DNA of 45,406 bases from a virus. The translations under genes were made by a program, and so were the position numbers. Below are positions 24,816-31,693 of the stretch, piece after piece; position 1 is the stretch's first letter, and the number at the start of each line of letters is the position of its first letter. The stretch covers positions 1 through 45,406 of IMG/VR virus record IMGVR_UViG_3300036760_000059; one strand, 5' to 3'. A model generated the notes under the pieces. The model did no database searches. It was not told where the DNA came from and saw only the letters and a program-made list of their open reading frames with translations.

Positions 24816-25673
24816 TTACCTCTCTTGTAGTAGATCCCCGAATAGTTTGTTAATGCGATCAGACTGTTTAGATTTAGGTGTCTGTTTTTTCCACCAGTTG
24901 AGCGATCCGTGGGGTGACGAATCTACACTAGCTTTGCTTAGTTCGCCAGAACGCCAGAATGGAACCTGATGAGCCAAAGCATCTATGATGTCATCATGAG
25001 TATTGCGTGGGAACTGGATAAGTTGATACTCTAAATCTGTTAATCCTTGTCGATGTTTAATTAGGCCATTTGCATAGAAAGGTAGCATTCCTCGAATTCT
25101 CATGGCTTTTGTTTCTTTGGTACTACGTCCTACTTCTTCTATCGTAAAGAAATCTTTACGTTTAATCATCTCTTGCTTAAAAGCGCTTACAAACACCAAT
25201 TGAGATGAAGTGGTTTCCAACAAAATCTTTGATATGTTATAAGTCTTTCGTAAAGTAAATACCTCATCTATCAGTTGAGGTGGTGACATCCGCTTTTGCA
25301 TTGCTTCCATAACGTAGATCATATTGCCAGGTAAGATCTTTGTAATAGCTATGCCAGTATAGTCATTAACTGTAGATTGTCCTACGGCTGGATCAATTGA
25401 CATGATTCCTGGTGTATTTGTCAGTTGGGTTGTTAAGTCGGAAGTAAAAGAGAACCTCTGTACCCACTCTTGTTTGAACTCAACTGACTCAGCATCAATC
25501 GGATCATTCATATACTGAGAAGAGAATGAGTGCGGACTCTTAGACTTTCTTAAACACTCCAAGCATTTCAGTTTCTCTCTATTTTTATGGTCAACACAGT
25601 TACTACAATACTTACCTGGAAAAATCACTTTACCATGTTCAACAGCCCTTCTAATGTAAACACTTAGCGACAT
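24816..25673 (-). CDS. terL: Terminase large subunit, nuclease half (split gene)
   Basis: A 285-residue protein carrying only the RNase H-like nuclease domain of a large terminase. D94 in MSIDPA, E153 in ILLETT and D227/D228/D231 in HDDIIDALAHQ match the metal-binding acidic residues. It opens with the usual interdomain linker (IRRAVEHGKVIFPGKY, then SSQYMNDPIDAESVEF). The linker contains an added four-Cys cluster, C23-x2-C26 and C37-x2-C40, a possible zinc finger. No Walker motifs are present; these are encoded at 27816-28538. It should cut concatemeric DNA. The ATG overlaps the stop of the 46-aa gene (TAATG). Confidence 0.85.
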   Translation of the reverse strand: MSLSVYIRRAVEHGKVIFPGKYCSNCVDHKNREKLKCLECLRKSKSPHSFSSQYMNDPIDAESVEFKQEWVQRFSFTSDLTTQLTNTPGIMSIDPAVGQSTVNDYTGIAITKILPGNMIYVMEAMQKRMSPPQLIDEVFTLRKTYNISKILLETTSSQLVFVSAFKQEMIKRKDFFTIEEVGRSTKETKAMRIRGMLPFYANGLIKHRQGLTDLEYQLIQFPRNTHDDIIDALAHQVPFWRSGELSKASVDSSPHGSLNWWKKQTPKSKQSDRINKLFGDLLQER

Positions 25674-25813
25674 TACTTCTTCTTTTTCTTCTTAGATCGT
25701 TTTCTTCGTAGTACATCATAAGCAATGGCAATAGCCTGATTTTGAGGTCTACCTGTAGCCATCAATTCAGCAATGTTTCTACCCATATTCTTTTTACCTG
25801 ACAATAACGGCAT
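25673..25813 (-). CDS. Small conserved phage protein, 46 aa
   Basis: It begins MPLLSGKKNMGRNIAELMA and continues TGRPQNQAIAIAYDVLRRKR, ending in a run of six lysines. This matches the common short phage protein with the MPL-x-GK...NI...GRP-x-QAVAIAL pattern. The basic tail could bind nucleic acid. TTTAGGAG lies six bases before the ATG. It is the last gene in the interval that splits the terminase and overlaps the nuclease-half start by one base. Confidence 0.7.
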   Translation of the reverse strand: MPLLSGKKNMGRNIAELMATGRPQNQAIAIAYDVLRRKRSKKKKKK

Positions 25814-25827
25814 ACTAGTCTCCTAAA

Positions 25828-26061
25828 TTACTGTACCTTCCTAAAAACAGAAGGAAGTGACTTCGGTGGAGAAGGAATCTGATTTTGTAGTGACATGATT
25901 TGGTTTATGTAGTTATTTTTTAAAGTAGCCACATCATATTTCTCATTAGTTTGTTTATCTCGGATATCGTCTTGTTGGTGTCCTGTTCCAAACTTGGATT
26001 GTAGAACTTGGTAGATGAGTTCCAAGAGTTGGTCTGAATCTGTGGGATTAGTGTCAAGCAT
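25828..26061 (-). CDS. Hypothetical helical protein, 77 aa
   Basis: Not recognised. Helical, Gln/Asn/Asp-rich, ending in a Pro-rich basic stretch. ATG 26061 is used; a GTG at 26073 is an alternative and neither has a strong ribosome site. The start overlaps the 3' end of the upstream gene, suggesting coupling. It lies inside the terminase-splitting interval. Confidence 0.5.
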   Translation of the reverse strand: MLDTNPTDSDQLLELIYQVLQSKFGTGHQQDDIRDKQTNEKYDVATLKNNYINQIMSLQNQIPSPPKSLPSVFRKVQ

Positions 26062-26350
26062 TGTCTGGACCACCCGACCACACTAAAACTTCGATTACAG
26101 TGTTTGCCGTTTCTGATTGTACATATAAACTATTGTTGCTATGTAAGTTATCATCAGAATAAGTACTTCCAGCTTTTAGTGTTACATACTTAGAAGCAGA
26201 CTCTGATACTTTAAAGGCCAGTTTAACTGCAACACTAGTACGTGCCTGAACCATCAATTTGTGGTAGTTAGATGGTAAACTAATCACGTACTCAACATTC
26301 GCCTCTTCAATAACACCATTAATAATAGTAGGTAATCCCGCATCTCTCAT
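26054..26350 (-). CDS. Small beta-rich protein, 98 aa, in terminase interval
   Basis: Not recognised. Strand-rich (EYVISLPSNYHKLMVQAR, VAVKLAFKVSESASKYVTLK, NTVIEVLVW), resembling a compact beta-sandwich or virion ornament. It starts two bases after the stop of the preceding gene and lacks a strong ribosome site, so it is probably translated by coupling. Confidence 0.55.
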   Translation of the reverse strand: MRDAGLPTIINGVIEEANVEYVISLPSNYHKLMVQARTSVAVKLAFKVSESASKYVTLKAGSTYSDDNLHSNNSLYVQSETANTVIEVLVWSGGPDNA

Positions 26351-26352
26351 AA

Positions 26353-26748
26353 TTAACTCAAGTCAAAGGCAAATATCCTTGCCCGTCGAATTTTAACTGT
26401 ACCCCCAGAAATGGATTGAAACTCAAGGGATATATTTCTAGGACCAGCCAATAAAGATAGAAGACAGTGAGTAGAGTATCCAAACCACTTGTCGGAACTT
26501 TTTATAGACACAATAAATGAAGCTGCTTCAGTAACTCCGTCTATTATTAGTCTAACCTCTAAATCATTGTCCTTCGCTACACATAATCCTTCTGCTGAAA
26601 CAAACACAAGATAGGTGGTTCCAGTAGAATTCAACACCAACTGTAAAGCAGAGACATAGGAAGTGGACTGAGTAGTCTGAACACTCTCATTTAATGCATA
26701 CTGTTCTGTGTTAGTAAGTTGAGACAGGTGAAGTTCTGTCCGAGGCAT
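26353..26748 (-). CDS. Beta-rich virion-type protein, 131 aa
   Basis: Not recognised. A strand-rich fold like a jelly roll or beta-sandwich (ALQLVLNSTGTTYLVFVSAE, DLEVRLIIDGVTEAASFIVS, NISLEFQSISGG). The start overlaps the stop of the 187-aa fibre-like gene (TAATG). Its composition suggests a structural or carbohydrate-binding head ornament. It is one of seven genes between the two terminase halves. Confidence 0.55.
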   Translation of the reverse strand: MPRTELHLSQLTNTEQYALNESVQTTQSTSYVSALQLVLNSTGTTYLVFVSAEGLCVAKDNDLEVRLIIDGVTEAASFIVSIKSSDKWFGYSTHCLLSLLAGPRNISLEFQSISGGTVKIRRARIFAFDLS

Positions 26749-27311
26749 TACATTTTAATGTAGTTAACTCTTATTTTTGACACAGTGTGTGGAGCTTGAT
26801 TAAATGTAATCACAGCACCAGCAATAGTGTAGTCTTCGGAACCGCCGAGATCTTGCAAAAGACCATTTAAAAATACGTTCTCTGTGCCAAGTTCGGGGGT
26901 AAATGCAAGAGTAAACACTGTATTAAGAGAGTTAACTAATCCTGTTGGAATTTCCCGTGTAATAACTTCGTCGAGATTCACGACGTTCACATCCGTATTG
27001 ACAGATGCAATCGCAGTATCTAACTGACCTTTGGTAATAGCGTCTGTAGCAGCAACACCATTCGCCACATTGGTAAGTTTAAAATTACCTGCATCAAAAG
27101 CAGCGGTTAAGGCAACTGATCCATCACGCTTTAAGAATTCTGCTCCATCAGTTAATTTAGATGTAGCAATACTTCCCGCTAGATCTCCGTTAGTGATAGA
27201 AGTGGCGAGAGATAATTTTGAATAAACAATTGCAGCATCCGCCGCAATTTGTGCATTTTCAATCGATGCATCAATAATCTGTGTATTTCCACGGATTTTT
27301 GTATTAGCCAT
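26748..27311 (-). CDS. Short tail-fibre/appendage-like protein, 187 aa
   Basis: The N-terminal half has fibre-like repeats (IRGNTQIIDASIENAQIAAD, LTDGAEFLKRDGSVALTAAF, DAITKGQLDTAIASV). The C-terminal half carries a VFLNGLLQ...DYTIAGAVITF...IRVNYI module, the common phage structural element of the form (E)VFLNG-x2-Q-x(n)-DYT-x-ITF. GGAGGAGTTTAT precedes the ATG. The same module occurs in the next gene upstream. It is likely a virion surface protein, oddly placed within the terminase locus. Confidence 0.62.
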   Translation of the reverse strand: MANTKIRGNTQIIDASIENAQIAADAAIVYSKLSLATSITNGDLAGSIATSKLTDGAEFLKRDGSVALTAAFDAGNFKLTNVANGVAATDAITKGQLDTAIASVNTDVNVVNLDEVITREIPTGLVNSLNTVFTLAFTPELGTENVFLNGLLQDLGGSEDYTIAGAVITFNQAPHTVSKIRVNYIKM

Positions 27312-27322
27312 ATAAACTCCTC

Positions 27323-27604
27323 CTAGAGTTGTTTCTCAAAATACACAACAATTTCATCTCCCGCCGTTAAAATTGTCGCTGTATTAAAAATTATACTTGT
27401 AGACGTGGGTTGATATGCTGCTCCAACACCTCTAATCTGGTAAAGTCCATTTAATAAAACTACATCTGTTTCTGGTGTCAGTGTATTCTCTAAAGCATAT
27501 TCCTTGACATTCGAGTCTGTCACAAAAAACCGCTTCTCTGTAAATGTAGTTGATAACGTTGTTAAATATATATTCACAGTACTAGACGGTGCTGTTATCC
27601 CCAT
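27323..27604 (-). CDS. Small virion-type protein with LNG-x-YQ module, 93 aa
   Basis: The second half reads VVLLNGLYQIRGVGAAYQPT, then IIFNTATILTAGDEIVVYF. It is clearly related in layout to the C-terminal module of the downstream 187-aa protein. The first half is a short Thr/Phe-rich strand region. GGGGAGAATGGGTT precedes the ATG. The pair suggests local duplication of a fibre-tip or ornament module. Confidence 0.58.
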   Translation of the reverse strand: MGITAPSSTVNIYLTTLSTTFTEKRFFVTDSNVKEYALENTLTPETDVVLLNGLYQIRGVGAAYQPTSTSIIFNTATILTAGDEIVVYFEKQL

Positions 27605-27638
27605 AACCCATTCTCCCCTAAGACGTAAGAAATTCCCG

Positions 27639-27812
27639 TTAGTTGCCTGTAGTCAAAACAGGTGTACTTCCGTAAGTCGTCATCTTGTGACACTGAGGGC
27701 ATTCATTACCTTGTTCTAAATCAAGAATGCCGTCGGGATAGAAAACTATCCAGGAACCACATCCACAGGCACATTCTTCAAACCGATAAAAAGATATTAG
27801 CATACTACGCAT
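27639..27812 (-). CDS. Small zinc-binding protein directly after terminase ATPase gene
   Basis: A 57-residue protein with CACGCG and then CPQCH, i.e. three closely spaced Cys followed by C-x2-C-H, fitting a zinc ribbon. It begins three bases after the stop of the terminase ATPase half. ATG 27812 is the longest start; ATG 27803 is an alternative ten bases after AGGA. Function unknown. Confidence 0.6.
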   Translation of the reverse strand: MRSMLISFYRFEECACGCGSWIVFYPDGILDLEQGNECPQCHKMTTYGSTPVLTTGN

Positions 27813-27815
27813 GTC

Positions 27816-28538
27816 CTAAGACGCAAGAAGTTCTCTCCATTTAGATCGTTCAGTAGCACTCACTGGTCGACCATTCAAACTCGTCATCTCATTCTCAATG
27901 AGATAACCATATAAGTCACCCATAGCCCATCTTGTACCGATTATGATCTCTAAACCACCTGGGTCTAGCAAGTCTAGACCATTTTGGCGAAACCGTATAA
28001 TCTTTTGGATTTGCTCTGGAGTACCTATGTTGTTCTCTTCGACTAGGTCGTCATGTATGATAATGTCGAAGTGCATACCGGTTACCGCCTTCTCAACGCC
28101 TCCGGTTTTTATAGTGGGTTCTTTGACAGTGCCGATTGTCCTTTGTGAGATCGTAATCTCGTCTTCAGTAAATTTTGACCCTTTACTGTCGAATGGCCCA
28201 AAAATGTCAGAAAGCGGACTCTTGTCCTGTAACAGTCCTGTAATCTCTCTTAAAAAGGTTCTACTCAAATCCCACACTGCGTTCGTGATAAAGATACGAA
28301 CATTAGGGTCTATGAGGATCTGCTGTATAGTCCAGCCAACTGTAACTATGCTGCTCTTGAGGTGACCGCGTGGAATAAGCAAAAGCTTGTGTCTATCGGG
28401 TAAGGCGAGTTCACGGACTAAGTCGTCATGCAACGTATTGTCCCAATCCTTCATCCCCAAGATGGTCTTACAGAGAAAGCGCAGATCTGTTTGACATCGT
28501 TTCTTTAAAGCGTGTAAGTCAGCGCTGTCTTGAGGCAT
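27816..28538 (-). CDS. terL: Terminase large subunit, ATPase half (split gene)
   Basis: A 240-residue protein containing only the N-terminal packaging ATPase domain. The Walker A-type loop is PRGHLKSS (56-63). Walker B is FDIIIHDDLVEEN (157-169) with E167/E168 as candidate catalytic glutamates. The coupling motif is IIGTRWAMGDLYGYL (199-213). It stops about 27 residues after the coupling motif, just where the nuclease domain should follow; that domain is encoded separately at 24816-25673. The two halves sum to 525 residues, a normal TerL length. There is no strong ribosome site, and the start overlaps the preceding gene by 20 bases. Confidence 0.87.
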   Translation of the reverse strand: MPQDSADLHALKKRCQTDLRFLCKTILGMKDWDNTLHDDLVRELALPDRHKLLLIPRGHLKSSIVTVGWTIQQILIDPNVRIFITNAVWDLSRTFLREITGLLQDKSPLSDIFGPFDSKGSKFTEDEITISQRTIGTVKEPTIKTGGVEKAVTGMHFDIIIHDDLVEENNIGTPEQIQKIIRFRQNGLDLLDPGGLEIIIGTRWAMGDLYGYLIENEMTSLNGRPVSATERSKWRELLAS

Positions 28539-28695
28539 TGTAGTTTATCTCATCAAAAAAGAGTGCCATTAACCTGTGTGTAGTTTTACTAACAAAGAGG
28601 TCTATATGGTCTGTCTGTGCCTTATTGATTTCTTCAATCAGTATTAGTTCTATACGATCTCTCACTGTTTGAGTTAATGGCCTGTATTCGCGCAC
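28519..28695 (-). CDS. Hypothetical small helical protein, 58 aa
   Basis: Not recognised. A helical charged protein (TVRDRIELILIEEINKA). A GTG start at 28695 is chosen because GGGAGAGG lies six bases before it. The longer GTG at 28737 lacks such a site. It overlaps the terminase ATPase start by 20 bases. Together with the next gene it forms a small pair between TerS and TerL. Confidence 0.5.
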   Translation of the reverse strand: MREYRPLTQTVRDRIELILIEEINKAQTDHIDLFVSKTTHRLMALFFDEINYNASRQR

Positions 28696-28746
28696 TCTAT
28701 ACCTCTCCCGAAACCGATGACCCAAGTGCAGAAGCACTATAGGTCT

Positions 28747-28938
28747 TTATTTTATATCTTTACTCTTTATGACCTTTGCCTTCTGTTTAGGTTCATAGGC
28801 CTCATCGAATCTTGTAGGCAGATCTCTCACAGGTCTATGAATAGTCATGTCATACTCTGGAAAATGCTTCGTTTCGCCAGGTTGTAGGTCTTTGATCATC
28901 TTGTTCAATTCTTCTGTACTAGGCGGTTTCTTTTCCAT
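28747..28938 (-). CDS. Hypothetical small charged protein, 63 aa
   Basis: Not recognised. Short, Lys/Glu/Pro-rich and probably largely helical or disordered, with a basic end (KAKVIKSKDIK). ATG 28938 is chosen over an upstream ATG (28956) because GAGG lies nine bases before it. Its start lies within the last bases of the small terminase gene. Confidence 0.5.
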   Translation of the reverse strand: MEKKPPSTEELNKMIKDLQPGETKHFPEYDMTIHRPVRDLPTRFDEAYEPKQKAKVIKSKDIK

Positions 28939-29356
28939 TGTCTTTATCCTCTGCATTGATTTTAAACAGATCCTTCAGTCTCTGGTCTTTATTGGGACCC
29001 CTTTCTTCATAACGGTCTTTCCAGATAGACGGTCTATAGGCTTTCAGAACGCCGAAGGCAGCAGTGGGGTTTCTATGCGCCAAGGTGAATAGAGCTTCTT
29101 CCATGTCATCACATATGTCTTCTACAGCTTTCTTCTTCTCTATCTTGAACTTATCATCCCACCGTAGGTGATCTGTAACGGTATGTCTATTAACCCCGAT
29201 GGTTTCACAAGCTTTCCCGAAATTCGCGCTGGACCTGAAGATTTTCAAAAACTCAACCTTCTGCACTGCAGTAAACCCATTCTTTATGTGCGTTCCAGGC
29301 TTTATGGTGTAAAATCCTGTTTTATCGTCTATTTCGTAGTAATCGTGGACTGACAC
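28919..29356 (-). CDS. terS: Terminase small subunit
   Basis: A 145-residue protein. A helix-turn-helix lies at about 44-68 (ANFGKACETIGVNRHTVTDHL), followed by WDDKFKIEKKKAVEDICDDMEEALF and NPTAAFGVLKAYRPSIWKDR. That is the usual small terminase pattern of a DNA-binding head, a helical oligomerisation part and a conserved W-K-(D/E)-R element. It recognises viral DNA and controls the TerL motor. The start is a GTG at 29356 with GGGGG seven bases upstream. It is the first gene of the leftward late operon, behind the bipartite promoter-like element at 29385-29420. Confidence 0.82.
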   Translation of the reverse strand: MSVHDYYEIDDKTGFYTIKPGTHIKNGFTAVQKVEFLKIFRSSANFGKACETIGVNRHTVTDHLRWDDKFKIEKKKAVEDICDDMEEALFTLAHRNPTAAFGVLKAYRPSIWKDRYEERGPNKDQRLKDLFKINAEDKDNGKETA

Positions 29357-29384
29357 TATAACACCCCCGTAATAAGTACCCCTA

Positions 29385-29420
29385 CACTATATACCCCTTT
29401 AAACGGTCTCACTCACCAAA
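29385..29420 (-). promoter_or_regulatory. Bipartite promoter-like element upstream of terS
   Basis: Read leftward: TTTGGTGAGT, 13 bases, then GGGGTATATAGTG. The same two blocks with exactly 13 bases between them occur on the plus strand at 34165-34200. TATATAG resembles a -10 box, but no TTGACA-like -35 lies at 17 bases. The copy is 28 bases upstream of the terS GTG. Confidence 0.7.
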
Positions 29421-29882
29421 ACAAGCAGACTACGTAGGCTAAAAAGGACAGTAAAGTAGTTGATACTCATGGCTTTAACTTTATTTTTAGTGCACAAAAG
29501 GCACCTCTGAAAAGCGTTGATAATCAAGGGGGGCTATTAAAATTATGCTGGCGGTAGTTTGGGTTATATCACCTAATTAGGGGTGGTAGTGGGATTTGTA
29601 AACCATTTAAACGAAATTAAGCATTCTTTTTCAGGTAGCAAACTAAGGTTGTTTTTACAAAATAGAGGATAATTGTTGGGGTTGCATTCAGCACTATGAC
29701 TAAATTCCTACCCCTTACACAAACTAAGCAGACAAACATAGAGTCCTAGATACAACAGTATTGCCAAAACCTCTTGGTTAACTGTTTCATGATATTATAT
29801 AAGTTAGCTAGTTTATGTATTCGCACTAACTTAGCTAAGATTAATATAAACTAAACAATAATTACACTAAGCGGGGACAGTT

Positions 29883-29991
29883 ACTAATTGTCTTTTAGTA
29901 ACAGCTCTAGATAGTAGTAACAGCTAATTAACTACTACTACTAATTGTTTTTTAGTAACAGCTCTAGCTAGTAGTAACAGCTAATTAACTA
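29883..29991. repeat. 52-bp direct repeat, two copies, period 57
   Basis: Copies at 29883-29934 and 29940-29991 begin ACTAATTGT and end CTAATTAACTA and differ at two positions. Each contains AGTAACAGCTCTAG and TAGTAGTAACAGC. A shorter third match (TAGCTAGTAGTAAC) lies at 30049-30062. Beside copy 2, GCTAATTAACTA and TAGTTAACTAGC form a near-perfect inverted repeat. This fits iterons or a tandem operator. Confidence 0.75.
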
Positions 29992-30181
29992 ATAGTAGTT
30001 AACTAGCTAATATATAATATATACTATATAATAGCTATTAATTATAAATAGCTAGTAGTAACTGTTATATATTATATGGCAATACTTCTATAGTATCGAA
30101 CTATTGCCCTAAGTTTTACAGTAAGCGCAAGCGCGGATTTATGACAAAAGATATCCTTGACAATCCATCAAAAGAAAGTCC

Positions 30182-30210
30182 TTGACAAACTAGGGAATGT
30201 CTGGTAGACT
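30182..30210 (+). promoter_or_regulatory. Sigma-70-like promoter for rightward genes
   Basis: TTGACA (30182-30187), a 17-base spacer, then TAGACT (30205-30210) preceded by TGG, an extended -10. The first rightward gene starts at 30230. A second TTGACA lies 25 bases upstream (30157-30162) within a repeated TCCTTGACAA. This is likely the host-read early promoter. Confidence 0.7.
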
Positions 30211-30229
30211 ACAATGAGTAGGGGGTATT

Positions 30230-30427
30230 ATGAAAACATTAATCTATGTTAGAAGTATAGAACATCCAACAGAAACAGCAAATGATTTTGATACAAAGAG
30301 AGAATTAGTTAATCAAATAGAGTCCTATGGTTTTGTGTGTTGCTTCGCTCCTGGTTCAATAGCAGTATATGCAACAAGACATGACAGCCTATGGACATCT
30401 ATAAAAGAAGCACTGCTGTATAGATAA
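30230..30427 (+). CDS. Hypothetical early protein, 65 aa (paralogue of 30731 gene)
   Basis: Not recognised, but it is related to the 89-aa product encoded at 30731. Both start MKT-x-I, share a D-x-DT(K/R)REx(L/V) segment, a central GF followed by PG and (A/D)VY, and a final helix. It is the first gene after the divergent region, just behind a sigma-70-like promoter. AGGGGG precedes the ATG by four bases. Early host-interaction genes are often this small. Confidence 0.6.
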   Translation: MKTLIYVRSIEHPTETANDFDTKRELVNQIESYGFVCCFAPGSIAVYATRHDSLWTSIKEALLYR

Positions 30428-30466
30428 AATAACTACAACTTTACAAAAACAGGAGGATTGACTGAT

Positions 30467-30694
30467 ATGAAATTGATAACAATAGGTGCAAATCAAATGC
30501 AACTTGAAACGAGTGAATGGCGTATATATTTCAGCTACAATACTCCGGTTGTCTCTGAAAACTTGGTAACTGGGCGGACAATCGTCACCGAAAAGAAATG
30601 GAGCAGAACCACAAGCCGGCACATTAATAAATTCCTAGACGGAAATACAGACTTTGACAAGGTGCCACAAGAAAGTTTTAATAATCTAATCTAA
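30467..30694 (+). CDS. Hypothetical early protein, 75 aa
   Basis: Not recognised. A strand-rich N-terminal half (MKLITIGANQMQLETSEWRI) is followed by a basic middle and an acidic end. AGGAGG lies ten bases before ATG 30467; a TTG at 30458 lies too close to it. It sits in the first rightward operon. Confidence 0.55.
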   Translation: MKLITIGANQMQLETSEWRIYFSYNTPVVSENLVTGRTIVTEKKWSRTTSRHINKFLDGNTDFDKVPQESFNNLI

Positions 30695-30730
30695 GGGGCG
30701 TAATATGATAGGCAATCCGAGGCGAATCAA

Positions 30731-31000
30731 TTGAAAACTTATATCCGAACATTACAGGGAAAGGATCCAAAACCCCTATGGGATAACGACACACGGCGCG
30801 AAAGGTTGCGCCTATATCTAAACGACAAGGGGTTTTATGTCTTTACAGGCCCGGGCGATTCACTAGACGTTTACATAAGTGATCATACTAAAATACGGGA
30901 TATAAGACTAGCACAAAAAATCCTTGATAAACTTGAGAGGATTCAGTATACTTTAATCATGAAACAAAAGGAAGCTACACCAAAAAGACACAAAATTTAG
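30731..31000 (+). CDS. Hypothetical early protein, 89 aa, TTG start (paralogue of 30230 gene)
   Basis: It starts MKTYIRTLQG and is alignable with the 65-aa protein encoded at 30230 over almost its full length, with extra charged residues at the C-terminus. The start is TTG at 30731, with GAGG eight bases upstream; no ATG fits. An overlapping 9-codon ATG frame (30704) may feed ribosomes to it. Function unknown. Confidence 0.55.
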   Translation: MKTYIRTLQGKDPKPLWDNDTRRERLRLYLNDKGFYVFTGPGDSLDVYISDHTKIRDIRLAQKILDKLERIQYTLIMKQKEATPKRHKI

Positions 31001-31016
31001 TACGGAGGTAGATAAT

Positions 31017-31619
31017 ATGAAAATTACATTGAGCTGGTTACAAGAGCGTGATGCTTGTCAAGGGGGAAAAAAATGGTTTTCTAACCAAGATGAAACCCAC
31101 TCTATAAAAATTGTGGACTCTTTGATACAAGAAAAACGTTATGGTTGGAGTAACTGGCTTATTTGTAGGTTGTTGACATACAAACAAACCATATTATATG
31201 TAGTGTTTGTGACTGAATTAGTTCTAGACGCTTATGAGCAAGCAAAGCCAAATGATAAACGGCCACGATTGGCTATTGAGGCTGCAAAACAGTGGGTGAA
31301 GAATCCAACAAAAGAAAACCGTAATACCGCTTATACCGCCGCCCATGATGCTATGGCCGCCGCCAATGATGCTGATGCCGATGACGACGATGACATTGAT
31401 GCCGTCGCCAATGCTGCCTGTGTCGCCGCCAATGCTGCCTTTATCGCTAGCTGTGGTGTCGCTGATGATACTGCCATTAATACTCCCTATGCTGCCAACA
31501 AGGCCACCCATACCATCAGCCATATCACCAGTTATGCTAGTGATGCCGAACTTAAGAAGTTACAGCTTAAAATACTTACTTTTGGTAGAGATTTACTTCA
31601 TGAAGGAACCGAATACTGA
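31017..31619 (+). CDS. Alanine-rich helical-repeat protein, Imm5-like (copy 1)
   Basis: A 200-residue protein. The N-terminal part has MKITLSWLQERDACQGGKKW, NWLICRLLTYKQ and then KRPRLAIEAAKQW. This conserved part is shared with the gene at 32045 and resembles proteins that databases list as putative immunity proteins (Imm5-like). The C-terminal half is Ala/Asp-rich with an acidic insert (about 120-130, ADADDDDDID) and repeated AANAA units coded by GCC/GCT runs, prone to slippage. CGGAGGTAGATA precedes the ATG. Its function in a phage is unknown; it could counter a host toxin. Confidence 0.6.
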   Translation: MKITLSWLQERDACQGGKKWFSNQDETHSIKIVDSLIQEKRYGWSNWLICRLLTYKQTILYVVFVTELVLDAYEQAKPNDKRPRLAIEAAKQWVKNPTKENRNTAYTAAHDAMAAANDADADDDDDIDAVANAACVAANAAFIASCGVADDTAINTPYAANKATHTISHITSYASDAELKKLQLKILTFGRDLLHEGTEY

Positions 31620-31693
31620 ATCCACTTCTGCTGTTATTGAAAAAGCAATTGTAAGGTACAGGTTTTCTCGATATTCATGCACGGGGGTTAAAC

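Larger units (their letters stand above)
29421..30229. other. Divergent AT-rich control region, possible origin
   Basis: Over 800 bases without a convincing gene, between the leftward late and rightward early blocks. It contains short palindromes (CTACGTAG at 29430, TTGATAATCAA at 29517, CCTAATTAGG at 29572) and a 52-bp direct repeat. A strongly A+T-rich stretch with TATATAATATATACTATATA lies at about 30001-30040. Tandem TCCTTGACAA elements lie just before the first rightward gene. No tRNA or CRISPR structure was seen. It is a good candidate for the main regulatory region or a replication origin. Confidence 0.55.

Noticed and set aside
25673-27815. Group I intron or intein as the cause of the split terminase
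   Set aside because: The interval holds seven tightly packed genes with own ribosome sites or couplings and no homing endonuclease; no splice-type ends could be recognised by eye. A fold search could still test it.
29421-30229. tRNA genes or a CRISPR array in the long non-coding region
   Set aside because: No T-loop or anticodon-arm pattern and no regularly spaced short repeats with unique spacers; the repeat is only two copies of 52 bp.
31224-31523. Long minus-strand open frame inside the first alanine-rich gene
   Set aside because: It mirrors the GCC/GCT repeats of the plus-strand gene, lacks a ribosome site and is an artefact of repeat composition.
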